A DNA stretch of 37,061 nucleotides from Treponema sp. (GCA_031264475.1 JAISEA010000083.1:1-37061), one strand, 5' to 3'; positions 1 to 8,013 are shown, numbered from the stretch's first letter. Program-made: numbers and translations. Notes: generated by a model not told the origin, from the sequence alone.

Positions 1-612
1 CCGCTGGCTACCGTGTTTGTCGCGTATACGATTATCGGCTGGCATATCGCTATTGCCTTGTCCCTCGGTATTTTGGTAAACTTCCTTACGATGCAACAGT
101 ATATTGAACGGGACAAAAACGCAAAAATGGGCGGTCTTGAGGCTATTAAAAAGACCTTGAACCTTGGTTCTGGGCAATTTCCCACCGCGATGATCATGAT
201 TGCCTCCCCGGCGGCATTCGCGGCTGTGGTACAGGCAACAAAGACTTTTGGCGATCTCAGCGTCAGTCTCATGGGTCTCAGCATAAGCCCATACCTGCTC
301 ATCTTTGTCATCGCGGCGGTTATCGTGCTTTTTACGGGTTCGCCTCCGGCGTGTATCATGATGGGGCTGGGAATGGTAGTGGGAGTAGTTGCGGCGAAGG
401 GACTTGATGTGAATTACGGTCTGCTCATGCGTATCGCGGCATTTACTTCCATAACTTTTGAGTCCCTGCCTTGGAATGGTACGGTCTTAATATGTCAGGG
501 TTTTTCAAAGACAACCCACCGACAATCCTATCCCATCTACTTCTGGATAACGGTCATATTTACGACCGCCGCGGCGCTGGCATCTGTCCTCATTTCACAG
601 GTGATAGGGTGA
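1..612 (+). CDS. GntP-type permease, C-terminal part (5' end outside window)
   Basis: The reading frame is open from the first base, so this is the C-terminal ~200 residues of a longer membrane protein. At least five hydrophobic segments are visible, with a glycine-rich SPPACIMMGLGMVVGVV stretch and a SITFESLPWNG loop. This pattern resembles the end of gluconate/organic-acid:H+ symporters of the GntP/ion-transporter superfamily. It is probably an inner-membrane carboxylate or sugar-acid uptake protein; the substrate cannot be read from the sequence. It ends 4 bp before a VOC protein gene and leads a compact co-directional operon, so its substrate is probably processed by the downstream proteins. 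The family call is tentative because the N-terminal half is missing. Confidence 0.6.
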   Translation, partial: PLATVFVAYTIIGWHIAIALSLGILVNFLTMQQYIERDKNAKMGGLEAIKKTLNLGSGQFPTAMIMIASPAAFAAVVQATKTFGDLSVSLMGLSISPYLLIFVIAAVIVLFTGSPPACIMMGLGMVVGVVAAKGLDVNYGLLMRIAAFTSITFESLPWNGTVLICQGFSKTTHRQSYPIYFWITVIFTTAAALASVLISQVIG

Positions 613-616
613 TAAA

Positions 617-1060
617 ATGTCAATAAGGATCAACGGGGTCAACCATTTCGGCATAAGCGTTAAGGATATGGATGAGAGCGTTAAGTGGTATGAGCGCGTA
701 TTTGGGTTTACAGTTGTAGATCACAGCGTCATACCCGCCAACGGCGTCAAAGTCTGCCATATGCAGGCACCCGGGTTTTTATTGGAGATTTTCTGCCCCA
801 GCGATCCCTTGCCCCTGCCCAAAGATAGGAAAGACCCGAACCGCGATATCCTTACGCTTGGAAACAAGCATATTTCCTATGGGGTGTCAGACGCGCATAT
901 TCTACCGGAGGAGTTAAAAAAGTTAGGCGTAAACATCGTGTTCATCGCCGAGGTGGACAATACCTATGCGGTGTATATTCAGGACAATACGGGAAACCTT
1001 ATTGAGATTTTTGAAGAGGTCGCGCCGAATTCGGCGGCGGCAAACAAATTGAAATCATAG
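617..1060 (+). CDS. VOC-superfamily (glyoxalase/dioxygenase fold) protein
   Basis: 147 residues, the usual size of a single VOC protein with two beta-alpha-beta-beta-beta modules. The first module has VNHFGISVKDMDESVKWYE (metal-ligand-type His near residue 10). The second has a His in HISYGV and ends with GNLIEIFE, whose Glu is the usual last metal ligand. Such proteins act as metal-dependent lyases, isomerases, epimerases or extradiol dioxygenases; the reaction here is unknown. It starts at ATG 4 bp after the permease stop and is followed 13 bp later by the LVIVD gene, so it is an operon member. It probably acts in the cytosol on the imported compound. Confidence 0.8.
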   Translation: MSIRINGVNHFGISVKDMDESVKWYERVFGFTVVDHSVIPANGVKVCHMQAPGFLLEIFCPSDPLPLPKDRKDPNRDILTLGNKHISYGVSDAHILPEELKKLGVNIVFIAEVDNTYAVYIQDNTGNLIEIFEEVAPNSAAANKLKS

Positions 1061-1073
1061 AGGAGATAAAATC

Positions 1074-2432
1074 ATGTCAACGGCATTTTACGCGAAGAGC
1101 CCCGGAAACGAGGGCTACATCAAGAATCTGGAGGTCATCGCGTTCCACGATCTCGGCGGGGTCATGGCGTTTCAGATGGCGCTCTATAAAACCAAAACCG
1201 AACGCTACTACCTGTACTGCGGTTCATTCAAGGGCGCGGGATTCAATATCTTGGACGTTACCGACGCCGCAAGCCCCAGGCTTGTCCGCTTTCACGAGGT
1301 CTGCAATCCAAAACTGTATACCGCCCAGTCAACGCCCAAGGTGCAAGCCGCCGATGACCTCCTTATCGTAGCCCTCGGCGGCGGCATCCCCTATTTGCAT
1401 GGGGTATCATACGAGGATAAGAACATCGGCGGTCTGCAAATCTACAGTTTGAAAGAAGACCCCGAACACCCCAAGTTGCTTTCAACATGGGAAACAGGCG
1501 TTCCCGACGGCATGGGCGTACACCGTTTCATGTACAACGGTGGGCGTTATGTGCATTTATCGGCAGACTGTCAAGGATACATCGGTCAGATCTACCGTAT
1601 TCTCGACATCGCCGATCCAACACAACCAAAAGAAGCGGGACGCTGGTGGATGCCAGAACAGTTCTCTGACGGTATGAAAGACGGGACCTATCCCGTGGGA
1701 CACCACGATGAAAAAGACTGGCCCCAGCTACACGGTCCGCCCTATGTACAGGACGGAATTGCCTACTGCGCGTACTGGGCTGGTGGTGGTATTCTGGTAG
1801 ACGTCCACGACGTTACCCGTCCAAAGAAACTAGGACAACTTATGATGACTCCGCCTTTTTCTGGTAAACTCGCCGGCGCCCGGTGCCATACCTTTCTGCC
1901 ACTACGGGGGAGAAAATTCGCGGTACTGACCAACGAGGGAGAACGCTTCGCCTCGTGGAGCCGAGAGGTGATCGAAAAGAGCGTCCATCCCGGCGCACAG
2001 CCCCTGAACAGTATCCACATGATCGATGTTTCAAATCCAGCTGACCCGGTACTTATCGCCGAGTTCCCCTATCCTGAAGTGCCTCCCGGCTTCCCCCACC
2101 CCAATTTTAACACCATTGGTCTTGACTGCCAGGGTCCATTCGGACCGCATAATGTCCACGAACCTATGGGCAAGCCCTGGCTTGAGGATGATCCGAACAG
2201 GGTGTACTGTTGCTACTTCCATGCGGGTATGCGGGTTTATGATGTAAGCGATCCCTACTATATTAAAGAAATTGCCTACTTCATCCCACCCAACCCGGAA
2301 CACAAGTACTTTGAGGTCAATATGCCCGGTCCTCTGCTCGGAACCGCGGAAGACTGCATTGTTGATGAGCGCGGCTTTATCTACATGGATTGTTTTCACG
2401 ACGGTCTGTATATACTTCGTCTCAAAAAATAA
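1074..2432 (+). CDS. LVIVD-repeat beta-propeller protein
   Basis: 452 residues with repeated blade-like segments: FNILDVTDAASPRLV, LQIYSLKEDPEHPKLL, GILVDVHDVTRPKKLG, IHMIDVSNPADPVLI and MRVYDVSDPYYIKEI. These match the LVIVD repeat (I-x-D-V-S-x-P-x-x-P) predicted to form a beta-propeller. Many His, Trp and Cys residues lie between blades (HHDEKDW, CQGPFGPHNVHEP, CFHDG), which may form a ligand or metal site. There is no signal peptide, so it is probably cytosolic. It starts 13 bp after the VOC gene with a GGAG-type ribosome site and ends 2 bp before the DUF554 gene. The enzymatic role is unknown. Confidence 0.75.
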   Translation: MSTAFYAKSPGNEGYIKNLEVIAFHDLGGVMAFQMALYKTKTERYYLYCGSFKGAGFNILDVTDAASPRLVRFHEVCNPKLYTAQSTPKVQAADDLLIVALGGGIPYLHGVSYEDKNIGGLQIYSLKEDPEHPKLLSTWETGVPDGMGVHRFMYNGGRYVHLSADCQGYIGQIYRILDIADPTQPKEAGRWWMPEQFSDGMKDGTYPVGHHDEKDWPQLHGPPYVQDGIAYCAYWAGGGILVDVHDVTRPKKLGQLMMTPPFSGKLAGARCHTFLPLRGRKFAVLTNEGERFASWSREVIEKSVHPGAQPLNSIHMIDVSNPADPVLIAEFPYPEVPPGFPHPNFNTIGLDCQGPFGPHNVHEPMGKPWLEDDPNRVYCCYFHAGMRVYDVSDPYYIKEIAYFIPPNPEHKYFEVNMPGPLLGTAEDCIVDERGFIYMDCFHDGLYILRLKK

Positions 2433-2434
2433 TT

Positions 2435-3157
2435 ATGCTAGGAACGATTGTTAATGCTCTTGTTGTAGTGGTATGTTCCCTGACGGGATGCTTCCTTATC
2501 CGAGGCATCCCGAATCGTTTTGAAGACCTGATCAAAAAAGCCATCGGACTGTCCAATGTCTACCTAGGTATCCGGGGCGCCCTGGACAGTGAAAATATGC
2601 TCCTCCTCATCATGAGTATGGTGTTCGGGGCAGTCATCGGCGAGCTTATCGATATTGACAAATGGATGAACAGTCTGGGACTCTGGGCGGAAAAGAAGCT
2701 GAAGATGAATAAGGGCGCAAACGCCGATGAGGGCGTCGGCAAACAGAAAAGGAGTTTCTCTCAAGGCTTTATATCCGCCAGCATCCTCTTCTGCGCCGGC
2801 TCAATGTCCATCGTAGGCTCCATGCAGAGCGGACTCCAAGGAAACCATGAAATCCTCTTTGCCAAGTCCGTCATGGACGGTACTATGTCGCTGGTCTTTG
2901 GCGCATCCCTGGGAATAGGCGTTGTTTTTTCCTCCCTGTCAGTTCTGGTCTACCAAGGAGCGATAGCCTTGGCTTCCCAGGCAATCCGCGACTACCTGAC
3001 GCCAGAGATTATCCGAGAAATGTCCGCAGTTGGCAGTCTTGTCATCGCTGGTATCGGTTTTAATTTTCTGACGGTCAAACCGATAAAGGTAGCGAACTTA
3101 ATCCCCGCTATGTTCATCCCCTGCGCCTACTTTGCCTTCATTGGGCTGGTACGGTAA
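2435..3157 (+). CDS. DUF554 family membrane protein
   Basis: 240 residues starting at the ATG 2 bp after the propeller stop. An in-frame start further upstream would lie inside the previous gene and is unlikely. The N-terminus MLGTIVNALVVVVCSLTG, the YLGIRGAL motif, the SILFCAGSMSIVGSMQSG motif and about six hydrophobic helices fit DUF554, a poorly characterised bacterial inner-membrane family that may transport small solutes. It is the last gene of the permease-VOC-LVIVD-DUF554 operon and is followed at once by a dispersed repeat that may end transcription. Confidence 0.8.
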   Translation: MLGTIVNALVVVVCSLTGCFLIRGIPNRFEDLIKKAIGLSNVYLGIRGALDSENMLLLIMSMVFGAVIGELIDIDKWMNSLGLWAEKKLKMNKGANADEGVGKQKRSFSQGFISASILFCAGSMSIVGSMQSGLQGNHEILFAKSVMDGTMSLVFGASLGIGVVFSSLSVLVYQGAIALASQAIRDYLTPEIIREMSAVGSLVIAGIGFNFLTVKPIKVANLIPAMFIPCAYFAFIGLVR

Positions 3158-3172
3158 TTGTATAACGAAAAC

Positions 3173-3278
3173 GGGGGGGGGGGTGGCGGAAGCCACCCGA
3201 AGGGGGGCTGGAGACAGGGGAGGCGCACCACAAGGATAGGCGCAGTCAACCTCCGTTGTGGAAAACCGCGCCCCCCTC
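3173..3278 (+). repeat. Dispersed A-block repeat, copy A1 (begins with an 11-G run)
   Basis: First of seven ~100-bp A blocks in the window. The layout is G11, TGGCGGA, a small hairpin (AGCC...GGCT), CTGGAGACAGGGG, AGGCGCACCAC, a variable core, then AAAACCGCGCCCCCCTC. The outer G-rich and C-rich ends can pair. It lies in the convergent gap between the DUF554 operon and pgi, just before an inverted H block. See the copies at 7781, 17791, 19841, 30688, 33878 and 36498. Confidence 0.85.
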
Positions 3279-3291
3279 ATACTATGAAAGT

Positions 3292-3319
3292 TAGTAGGTA
3301 GCAGGTAGTAGTTAGTAGG
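3292..3319 (+). repeat. 7-bp degenerate microsatellite (TAGTAGG type), 4 units
   Basis: Four perfect-length 7-mers in a row: TAGTAGG, TAGCAGG, TAGTAGT, TAGTAGG. The same low-complexity family appears at 8014-8041, 8066-8149, 31926-31988 and 36663-36711, usually near the A/H repeats. Confidence 0.8.
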
Positions 3320-3321
3320 GT

Positions 3322-3443
3322 ATCAGCGGGTCCGCCTTTCATACAACGACTAGGTTCCGCTTGTTTACAAGCGTAACCGTCAAGTCAGTGGACGCGGCGC
3401 ACCCTTTCGGGTAACGCCTCGTGCGAAGTATTTAAACACCCTT
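3322..3443 (-). repeat. Dispersed H-block repeat, copy H1 (reverse), overlapping the pgi 3' end
   Basis: Read on the minus strand this contains the elements of the H repeat: CACCCGAAGGGTG hairpin, GTTTAA, a CTTCGCACGAGG-type segment, a hairpin-bearing GCTTGTAAACAAGC segment and the AAAGGCGGACCCGCTG segment. The hairpin end runs into pgi and encodes its last residues and stop codon. Together with A1 it forms an inverted A-H composite. Confidence 0.7.
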
Positions 3444-5027
3444 CGGGTGAAGTAGTTTAGCGTAGGCTGACAAGGCATCGTCCTCGAAACTGCCCGCAAG
3501 CACCTTTTTCGTCAGCATCTTACCGAGTTGAACGCCCTCTTGGTCGAAGCTGTTGACGTTCCACACAAACCCTTGAAACATCACCTTGTTCTCGAAATGC
3601 GCAAGAAGAGCGCCGAGCGTCAAGGGTGTCAATCGTTTTCCAAAAATAAGGCTGGACGGACGAGCGCCGATGAATTTCTTGTTGGCGTTTGCATCGTCTT
3701 TGCCCTTGGCAAACGCGACTATCTGCGCTACAAGGTTAGCCTTGAGCTTGGTTTGGCTAACACTCCCGTCAACCGTTACATCGTCTTTGCGTTGGCTCTC
3801 AACGAAACCGATGAATTGGAGCGGCACAACGTCCGTACCTTGGTGGAGAAGTTGGTAAAACGAGTGCTGACCGTTGGTGCCCGGCTCTCCAAACACTACG
3901 GGTCCCGTGGAATAGGCAAGGGGTTGTCCGAAACGGTTGACTTGTTTGCCGTTGCTCTCCATGTCGAGTTGTTGCAGGTGGGCAGGGAAGCGGGACAGGG
4001 CTTGGCTATAGGGCAGAATCGCGGTGTAGGGGAAGTCTAGGAAGTTACGCTCCCACACGCCGATAAGAGCATCTAGCAACGCGGGATTCTTGCGGACGTC
4101 TCTTTCCAGAGACAACTTGTCTGTCTCGTGCGCACCCGCCAGAATCTCCTTGAACACGTCCGCCCCAAAAGCAAGCGAAAGAATCACGCCGCCCACGCCG
4201 GAGGTAGACGAATAACGCCCGCCGATAAAGTCGTCGATATAGAACGAGTCCAAGTAGGCTTTGTTGTGCGCCAGAGGACTCGTTTCGCTCGTAACAGCTA
4301 CGATGTGCTTACTAGGGTCAAGTCCCGCGGCTTTGAGTTTTTCCCTGACAAAGAGTTCGTTTGCCAATGTTTCTTGCGTCGTTCCACTCTTGGAGGTCAG
4401 CACGAATACCGTCTCTTCCAAAGAGAGGGACGCCAAGATCGCGGACGCATCGTCAGGGTCAACGTTAGAGATGAACTTGGCGTTAAGCTTCTTTTTGCCC
4501 TCGGCGTCCGCCCAGTTTTCAAGGGCAAGGTAGAGGGCGCGAGGTCCCAAATCCGAACCGCCGATGCCGATTTGCGCAACGGTCGTGAATTTCTTGCCGC
4601 TCGCGCCGATAATTTCGCCCACGTGAACCGCATCCGCAAACGCGGAAAACCGCGCCAGCTCTTGCTTGTAGAACAGTCCGAGGTTCTTTCCTCCAAAAAT
4701 AACGTCTTCTCCAAGCTGTCCACGAAGCAAATGGTGCAGAACCTTGCGGTTTTCACCGGTGTTCATGGTTTCACCGTCTAACAGCGCCTGATACTTAGCG
4801 ACAAGTTCCTGTTCATCCGCAAGCGTCTGTAACGCATCTAAAGTCTGAACCGTAACAGGCTTCGCCGCATAAGAATAGGCGAGTCCTACGGACATTGGTA
4901 CAACGGCGTCTTGTACCCGTTGGGCGTTGATAGCCTTATAATCAAAGGTCTTTCCTTCGCCGCCAAGCGTGGAAAGCGTCTTAAGCTTCGTAAACACAAC
5001 CGTCTTATCAAAATCATTGTATTGCAT
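3432..5027 (-). CDS. pgi: Glucose-6-phosphate isomerase
   Basis: 531 residues, normal for bacterial PGI. It interconverts glucose-6-P and fructose-6-P in cytosolic glycolysis and gluconeogenesis. Family signatures are clear: IGIGGSDLGPRA phosphate-binding segment, TSKSGTTQET, DFIGGRYSSTSGVG (signature 1), the catalytic Glu in GEPGTNGQHSF with the nearby His, and FDQEGVQLGKMLTKKV (signature 2, catalytic Lys). The ATG start has an AAAGGAG site 8 bp upstream. It is monocistronic with its own promoter at 5084-5112. Oddly, the C-terminal HPKGV and stop are encoded by the dispersed H-repeat hairpin (CACCCGAAGGGTG), so the natural tail has been replaced or trimmed by repeat DNA. Confidence 0.97.
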   Translation of the reverse strand: MQYNDFDKTVVFTKLKTLSTLGGEGKTFDYKAINAQRVQDAVVPMSVGLAYSYAAKPVTVQTLDALQTLADEQELVAKYQALLDGETMNTGENRKVLHHLLRGQLGEDVIFGGKNLGLFYKQELARFSAFADAVHVGEIIGASGKKFTTVAQIGIGGSDLGPRALYLALENWADAEGKKKLNAKFISNVDPDDASAILASLSLEETVFVLTSKSGTTQETLANELFVREKLKAAGLDPSKHIVAVTSETSPLAHNKAYLDSFYIDDFIGGRYSSTSGVGGVILSLAFGADVFKEILAGAHETDKLSLERDVRKNPALLDALIGVWERNFLDFPYTAILPYSQALSRFPAHLQQLDMESNGKQVNRFGQPLAYSTGPVVFGEPGTNGQHSFYQLLHQGTDVVPLQFIGFVESQRKDDVTVDGSVSQTKLKANLVAQIVAFAKGKDDANANKKFIGARPSSLIFGKRLTPLTLGALLAHFENKVMFQGFVWNVNSFDQEGVQLGKMLTKKVLAGSFEDDALSAYAKLLHPKGV

Positions 5028-5055
5028 AGCGTCTCCTTTAGGGAAATATAGTTTT

Positions 5056-5073
5056 TCAAGACATTAGTCTTGA
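5056..5073. promoter_or_regulatory. Inverted repeat in pgi leader
   Basis: Perfect 7-bp inverted repeat TCAAGAC-ATTA-GTCTTGA, between the pgi -10 box and its ribosome site. It could be a repressor operator or a leader hairpin; no regulator is identified nearby. Confidence 0.45.
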
Positions 5074-5083
5074 GATGTTCCCA

Positions 5084-5112
5084 AGTATAGCGTTTTTTCA
5101 GGGCTGTTGCAA
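5084..5112 (-). promoter_or_regulatory. Sigma-70 type promoter of pgi
   Basis: On the minus strand TTGCAA (5112-5107), 17-bp spacer, TATACT (5089-5084). It is about 55 bp upstream of the pgi ATG, with a separate AAAGGAG site next to the start. Confidence 0.65.
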
Positions 5113-5151
5113 TGGGGAGGGTGGAACGCGCTCATCTATCATTTATTGAAG

Positions 5152-5161
5152 GAAGCGCTTC
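5152..5161. promoter_or_regulatory. Palindrome GAAGCGCTTC upstream of flgF
   Basis: Perfect 10-bp palindrome 31 bp upstream of the flgF start, in the pgi-flgF divergent gap. The form resembles operator half-sites of LacI/GalR-type regulators, but no such regulator is in the window and it may be chance. Confidence 0.3.
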
Positions 5162-5177
5162 ATTATTTCATCGGCTT

Positions 5178-5185
5178 GCCGATAA
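5178..5185 (+). promoter_or_regulatory. Possible sigma-28 (FliA) -10 box GCCGATAA before flgF
   Basis: GCCGATAA equals the known flagellar sigma-28 -10 consensus and lies 7 bp before the flgF ATG. The -35 region (TAAA expected ~15 bp upstream) reads TTCA, so only half of the promoter matches. A start here would give an almost leaderless mRNA, which fits the lack of a ribosome site before flgF. Confidence 0.4.
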
Positions 5186-5192
5186 ATAAACT

Positions 5193-6044
5193 ATGATACG
5201 AAGTTGGTATACAGGCGCGAGTGGGATGCGCGCCCAGCAATGGCGGCTCGACGCAGTCGCAAACAATTTGGCGAATATCGATCAAGATGCTTACAAAAAA
5301 GACGTTGCCGCGTTCAAGGCTTTTCCTGAGCTTCTCCTGCGCCGCGCAAACGACGACGGAGTCTACCACCAGCCTTTCGGGTCCGCGGATGCCGCGCCTA
5401 TCATCGGAAAACTAGGCACAGGCGCGGAATTAAACGAGCTTTTTACAGACTTTCAACAGGGCGCTTTCAAGCAGACCGACAGCGACTATGACGTTGCCCT
5501 TGACGGCAAGGGCTTTCTCGCCGTTTCCACGCCTTGGGGCGAGCGTTACACCCGCAATGGTAGCTTTCAACTCGGCAAAGAGGGCATCCTCGAAACAAAG
5601 GATGGCTACCCGGTGCTTGGTGAAAACGGCTTTATTCACGTCAAGCAGAATAACTTCAAGATAGATCAAGACGGTGGGATTTGGATAAACGCGGCTATTC
5701 CCGAAGACCCCAACGTGCTCGTCTCAAGAGAGAGCAACAACTGGGAACAGACGGAACTCTTGGACGTGCTCAAGCTCGTTGAGTTTGACCTTGACCGCTA
5801 CCTTGAGAAACAAGGTTCCAGCCTCTACAAGGCAACGGACGTGTCTGGAGACGCCCGCGTCATAGAGCAGGGTAACCGTCCTCGCATAGTACAAGGTTTT
5901 ATTGAAGGCTCAAACGTCGAGCCTGTCGTTGAAATGGTGCAGATGATAGAGGTAAACCGCGCTTACGAGGCGAATCAGAAGGCGGTTATGACCGGCGACT
6001 CCATGCTTGGAGTCTTGATAAATCAGATAAGTAAGTTTGCGTGA
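5193..6044 (+). CDS. flgF: Flagellar basal-body rod protein FlgF
   Basis: 283 residues of the FlgE/F/G family. The N-terminus IRSWYTGASGMRAQQWRLD and NNLANIDQDAYKKD is the rod-protein signature. A central segment has the conserved DVALDGKGFLAV and RYTRNGSF motifs. The C-terminus VEMVQMIEVNRAYEANQKA is the coiled-coil rod motif. It is a proximal rod component of the periplasmic flagellum, exported by the flagellar type III apparatus without a cleaved signal. The ATG at 5193 has no good ribosome site but follows a GCCGATAA box. flgG follows after 20 bp, so the two form one unit. Paralogue assignment (FlgF rather than FlgG) rests on order and greater divergence. Confidence 0.92.
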   Translation: MIRSWYTGASGMRAQQWRLDAVANNLANIDQDAYKKDVAAFKAFPELLLRRANDDGVYHQPFGSADAAPIIGKLGTGAELNELFTDFQQGAFKQTDSDYDVALDGKGFLAVSTPWGERYTRNGSFQLGKEGILETKDGYPVLGENGFIHVKQNNFKIDQDGGIWINAAIPEDPNVLVSRESNNWEQTELLDVLKLVEFDLDRYLEKQGSSLYKATDVSGDARVIEQGNRPRIVQGFIEGSNVEPVVEMVQMIEVNRAYEANQKAVMTGDSMLGVLINQISKFA

Positions 6045-6064
6045 CTTGGGAAAAGGAGAAGACT

Positions 6065-6865
6065 ATGGTAAGGAGTTTATGGACCGGCGCGTCCGGTATG
6101 ATTGGACAGCAGGCGAATATTGATACGATTTCCAACAACCTAGCGAATGTAAATACGTCTGGGTATAAGAAGCAGAGGGCGGACTTTGAAGACCTGCTCT
6201 ATCAAACGATTAAGACGGCGGGCACTCCGGCGACTGAAGACACGGTTATACCGGTTGGCGTGCAGATGGGGCATGGCGTCAAGTTGGCGGATACCCAGCG
6301 TATGTTCTCGCAAGGCGCGCCGCAGAGTACCGAGGTTGCTACCGATATGGCGATTGTGGGAGACGGCTTCTTCCGTGTGCAGACGTACGACGGTTCGTAC
6401 GCTTACACCCGCAACGGCGCTTTTCAGGTTGACTCGGACGGACGCATGGTAACGTCCCAGGGCTATTGGCTTCTGCCAGACATTGTCATGCCTGAAAACT
6501 TCCTTCCTGAAAGCATCACCGTGTCTCAAGACGGGCGGGTGTCAGTCATCGTGCCGCAGATAGACGAAACCACGCCCACCGAAGTGGGACAGCTAGAACT
6601 CTATCGGTTTCCTAATCCGGTGGGTTTGAGTGCGGTAGGTGAGAATCTTTTCAAAATATCGAGCGCGTCAGGCGACCCCATTGCCGGGCGACCGGGCTAC
6701 GATGGTATGGGCAAAATCTACCACAAATTCCTTGAGATGTCCAACGTGTCTATTGTACGTGAGATGGTAGACCTGATTGTCGCCCAGCGCGCCTATGAGT
6801 TCAACTCCAAGACCATACAGACAAGCGACAGTATGCTATCAACCGCGACGAACTTGAAACGATAA
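6065..6865 (+). CDS. flgG: Flagellar basal-body distal rod protein FlgG
   Basis: 266 residues, close to the usual ~262. It shows RSLWTGASGMIGQQ, NNLANVNTSGYKKQRADF, the central MAIVGDGFFRVQ and AYTRNGAFQVD motifs, and the C-terminal VREMVDLIVAQRAYEFNSK. It forms the distal rod linking the motor to the hook. The ATG at 6065 is chosen because AAGGAG lies 6 bp upstream; a GTG at 6041 overlaps the end of flgF. It is co-transcribed with flgF and probably ybeY, which begins 25 bp after the stop. Confidence 0.95.
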   Translation: MVRSLWTGASGMIGQQANIDTISNNLANVNTSGYKKQRADFEDLLYQTIKTAGTPATEDTVIPVGVQMGHGVKLADTQRMFSQGAPQSTEVATDMAIVGDGFFRVQTYDGSYAYTRNGAFQVDSDGRMVTSQGYWLLPDIVMPENFLPESITVSQDGRVSVIVPQIDETTPTEVGQLELYRFPNPVGLSAVGENLFKISSASGDPIAGRPGYDGMGKIYHKFLEMSNVSIVREMVDLIVAQRAYEFNSKTIQTSDSMLSTATNLKR

Positions 6866-6890
6866 GTAAAGCGGATGCCGCTGTTCCCTT

Positions 6891-7331
6891 ATGAATACCG
6901 TTACTATAAATGCGGAATCCGTTTCTCTTCCTTCCTGGACTGATGAAATAGAAACTTTTATTCAGCGAGCGCTCGCAACCCTCGGTAAAGACAAATGGGA
7001 CCTCTCTATCCTCTTCTGCGATGACACGTATATGCAGGCGCTCAACGGGCGTTTCCGCGATAAGGACGAAGCGACCGATGTGCTGTCCTTTGCTCTGGGT
7101 GAGTGGGACGGGGACAGGTATCTGCCCGGCGACATAGCGATCTCCCTTGACACGTTAAAGACAAACGCCGCCTGTTTTGGCGTTTCCGAAGGCGAAGAAG
7201 TCCGCCGCCTTCTCGTGCATGGCATCCTGCACTTGGACGGCATGGATCACACGGGCTATTTAGGCGGCGGAGATGAGCCGATGTTGCTCCTGCAAGAAAA
7301 GATATTGGCGGCTTTAGGCTCTACTCGCTAG
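6891..7331 (+). CDS. ybeY: Endoribonuclease YbeY (rRNA maturation factor)
   Basis: 146 residues, normal for the family. It holds the YbeY metal motif VHGILHLDGMDH (residues ~108-119), with three His coordinating zinc, preceded by the usual EATDVLSFALGE segment and PGDIAISLD. It acts in 16S rRNA 3'-end processing and 70S quality control in the cytosol. It follows flgG by 25 bp in the same direction and overlaps the 3' end of the convergent PilZ gene by 11 bp. Confidence 0.95.
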   Translation: MNTVTINAESVSLPSWTDEIETFIQRALATLGKDKWDLSILFCDDTYMQALNGRFRDKDEATDVLSFALGEWDGDRYLPGDIAISLDTLKTNAACFGVSEGEEVRRLLVHGILHLDGMDHTGYLGGGDEPMLLLQEKILAALGSTR

Positions 7332-7659
7332 ACGGTCGCCACGCCAAATAATCAACATAGCGCTGAAACTGCTTTCCTTCGGGAGACGTTTTTATCAAGA
7401 AGCCGGTCTCGCAGGAGTCGGCTTCGGCATTTACCCAGCGCGTCTCCACTTTTAGCTCAAACGGGGCGATTTTAGACGCGGACTCTGGTATGACCTTCAA
7501 GGTATACACGGTTCCGGGTTGGGCGTCGATGAATACCGTTGCTTCTATGCGGCATCCGGTTACGCTAATATCTTTTACGAGGGCGTCTCCGTCGAAGAGC
7601 GCGCTCATACGCGCGTGCGCCATGGTATGGTAGCGCGTCCCTTTCCTTTTTTCAAACAT
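7321..7659 (-). CDS. PilZ-domain protein (probable c-di-GMP effector)
   Basis: 112 residues, almost entirely one PilZ domain. The c-di-GMP-binding signature is present: R-x-x-x-R near the N-terminus (KRKGTRYH) and the D-x-S-x-x-G motif as DISVTGCRI, followed by beta strands ending VETRWVNAEADSCETGF. Stand-alone PilZ proteins adjust motility, adhesion or secretion in response to c-di-GMP; next to flagellar genes, a motility role is a reasonable inference. ATG start with AAAGGAG 6 bp upstream. It converges on ybeY with an 11-bp overlap of the coding ends. Confidence 0.85.
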   Translation of the reverse strand: MFEKRKGTRYHTMAHARMSALFDGDALVKDISVTGCRIEATVFIDAQPGTVYTLKVIPESASKIAPFELKVETRWVNAEADSCETGFLIKTSPEGKQFQRYVDYLAWRPSSE

Positions 7660-7705
7660 AATAACTCCTTTAGACGATTACTCCGCCAATAAACGGCGGG
7701 TGCTT

Positions 7706-7877
7706 ATTACAACAGCCGAAGGCTGTTTAAATACTTCACACGGTCAGAACATTAAACGGATAAGTAAGCGGGAATATCAGGAGGGGGGCGCGGTTTTCCA
7801 CAACGAGATCGCGTGCGCCTGCCCTTGTGGTGCGCCCCCCTGTCTCCAGACCCCTTCGGGGTCTTCCGCCACCCCCC
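7706..7877 (+). repeat. H-A composite repeat, copy H2 + A2
   Basis: A short H-block remnant (hairpin AGCCGAAGGCT, GTTTAAATACTTCACACGG) at 7706-7740 is followed by an A block at 7781-7877: GAGGGGGGCGCGGTTTTCC, variable core, TGGTGCGCCCCCCTGTCTCC, the hairpin ACCCC-TTC-GGGGT, then CTTCCGCCACCCCCC. The order H then A matches the copies at 30 kb and 36 kb. The same spacing lies upstream of the PilZ gene on the opposite strand. Confidence 0.8.
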
Positions 7878-8013
7878 AACCCCACGGTGGGGCGGAGCAA
7901 GACGCTTTAGCACATCCGAAGGGCGCCGCCATCCCCCAGCCAAATAATAAAGAATAGGTAGCAGTTAGCAAAGAAGTATCCCGCTCCATGTCTGACACCG
8001 CCCCAGCCAAATA

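Noticed and set aside
3173..3278. Insertion sequence or transposon end
   Set aside because: No transposase gene, no clear terminal duplication of target DNA. Described as a dispersed repeat instead.
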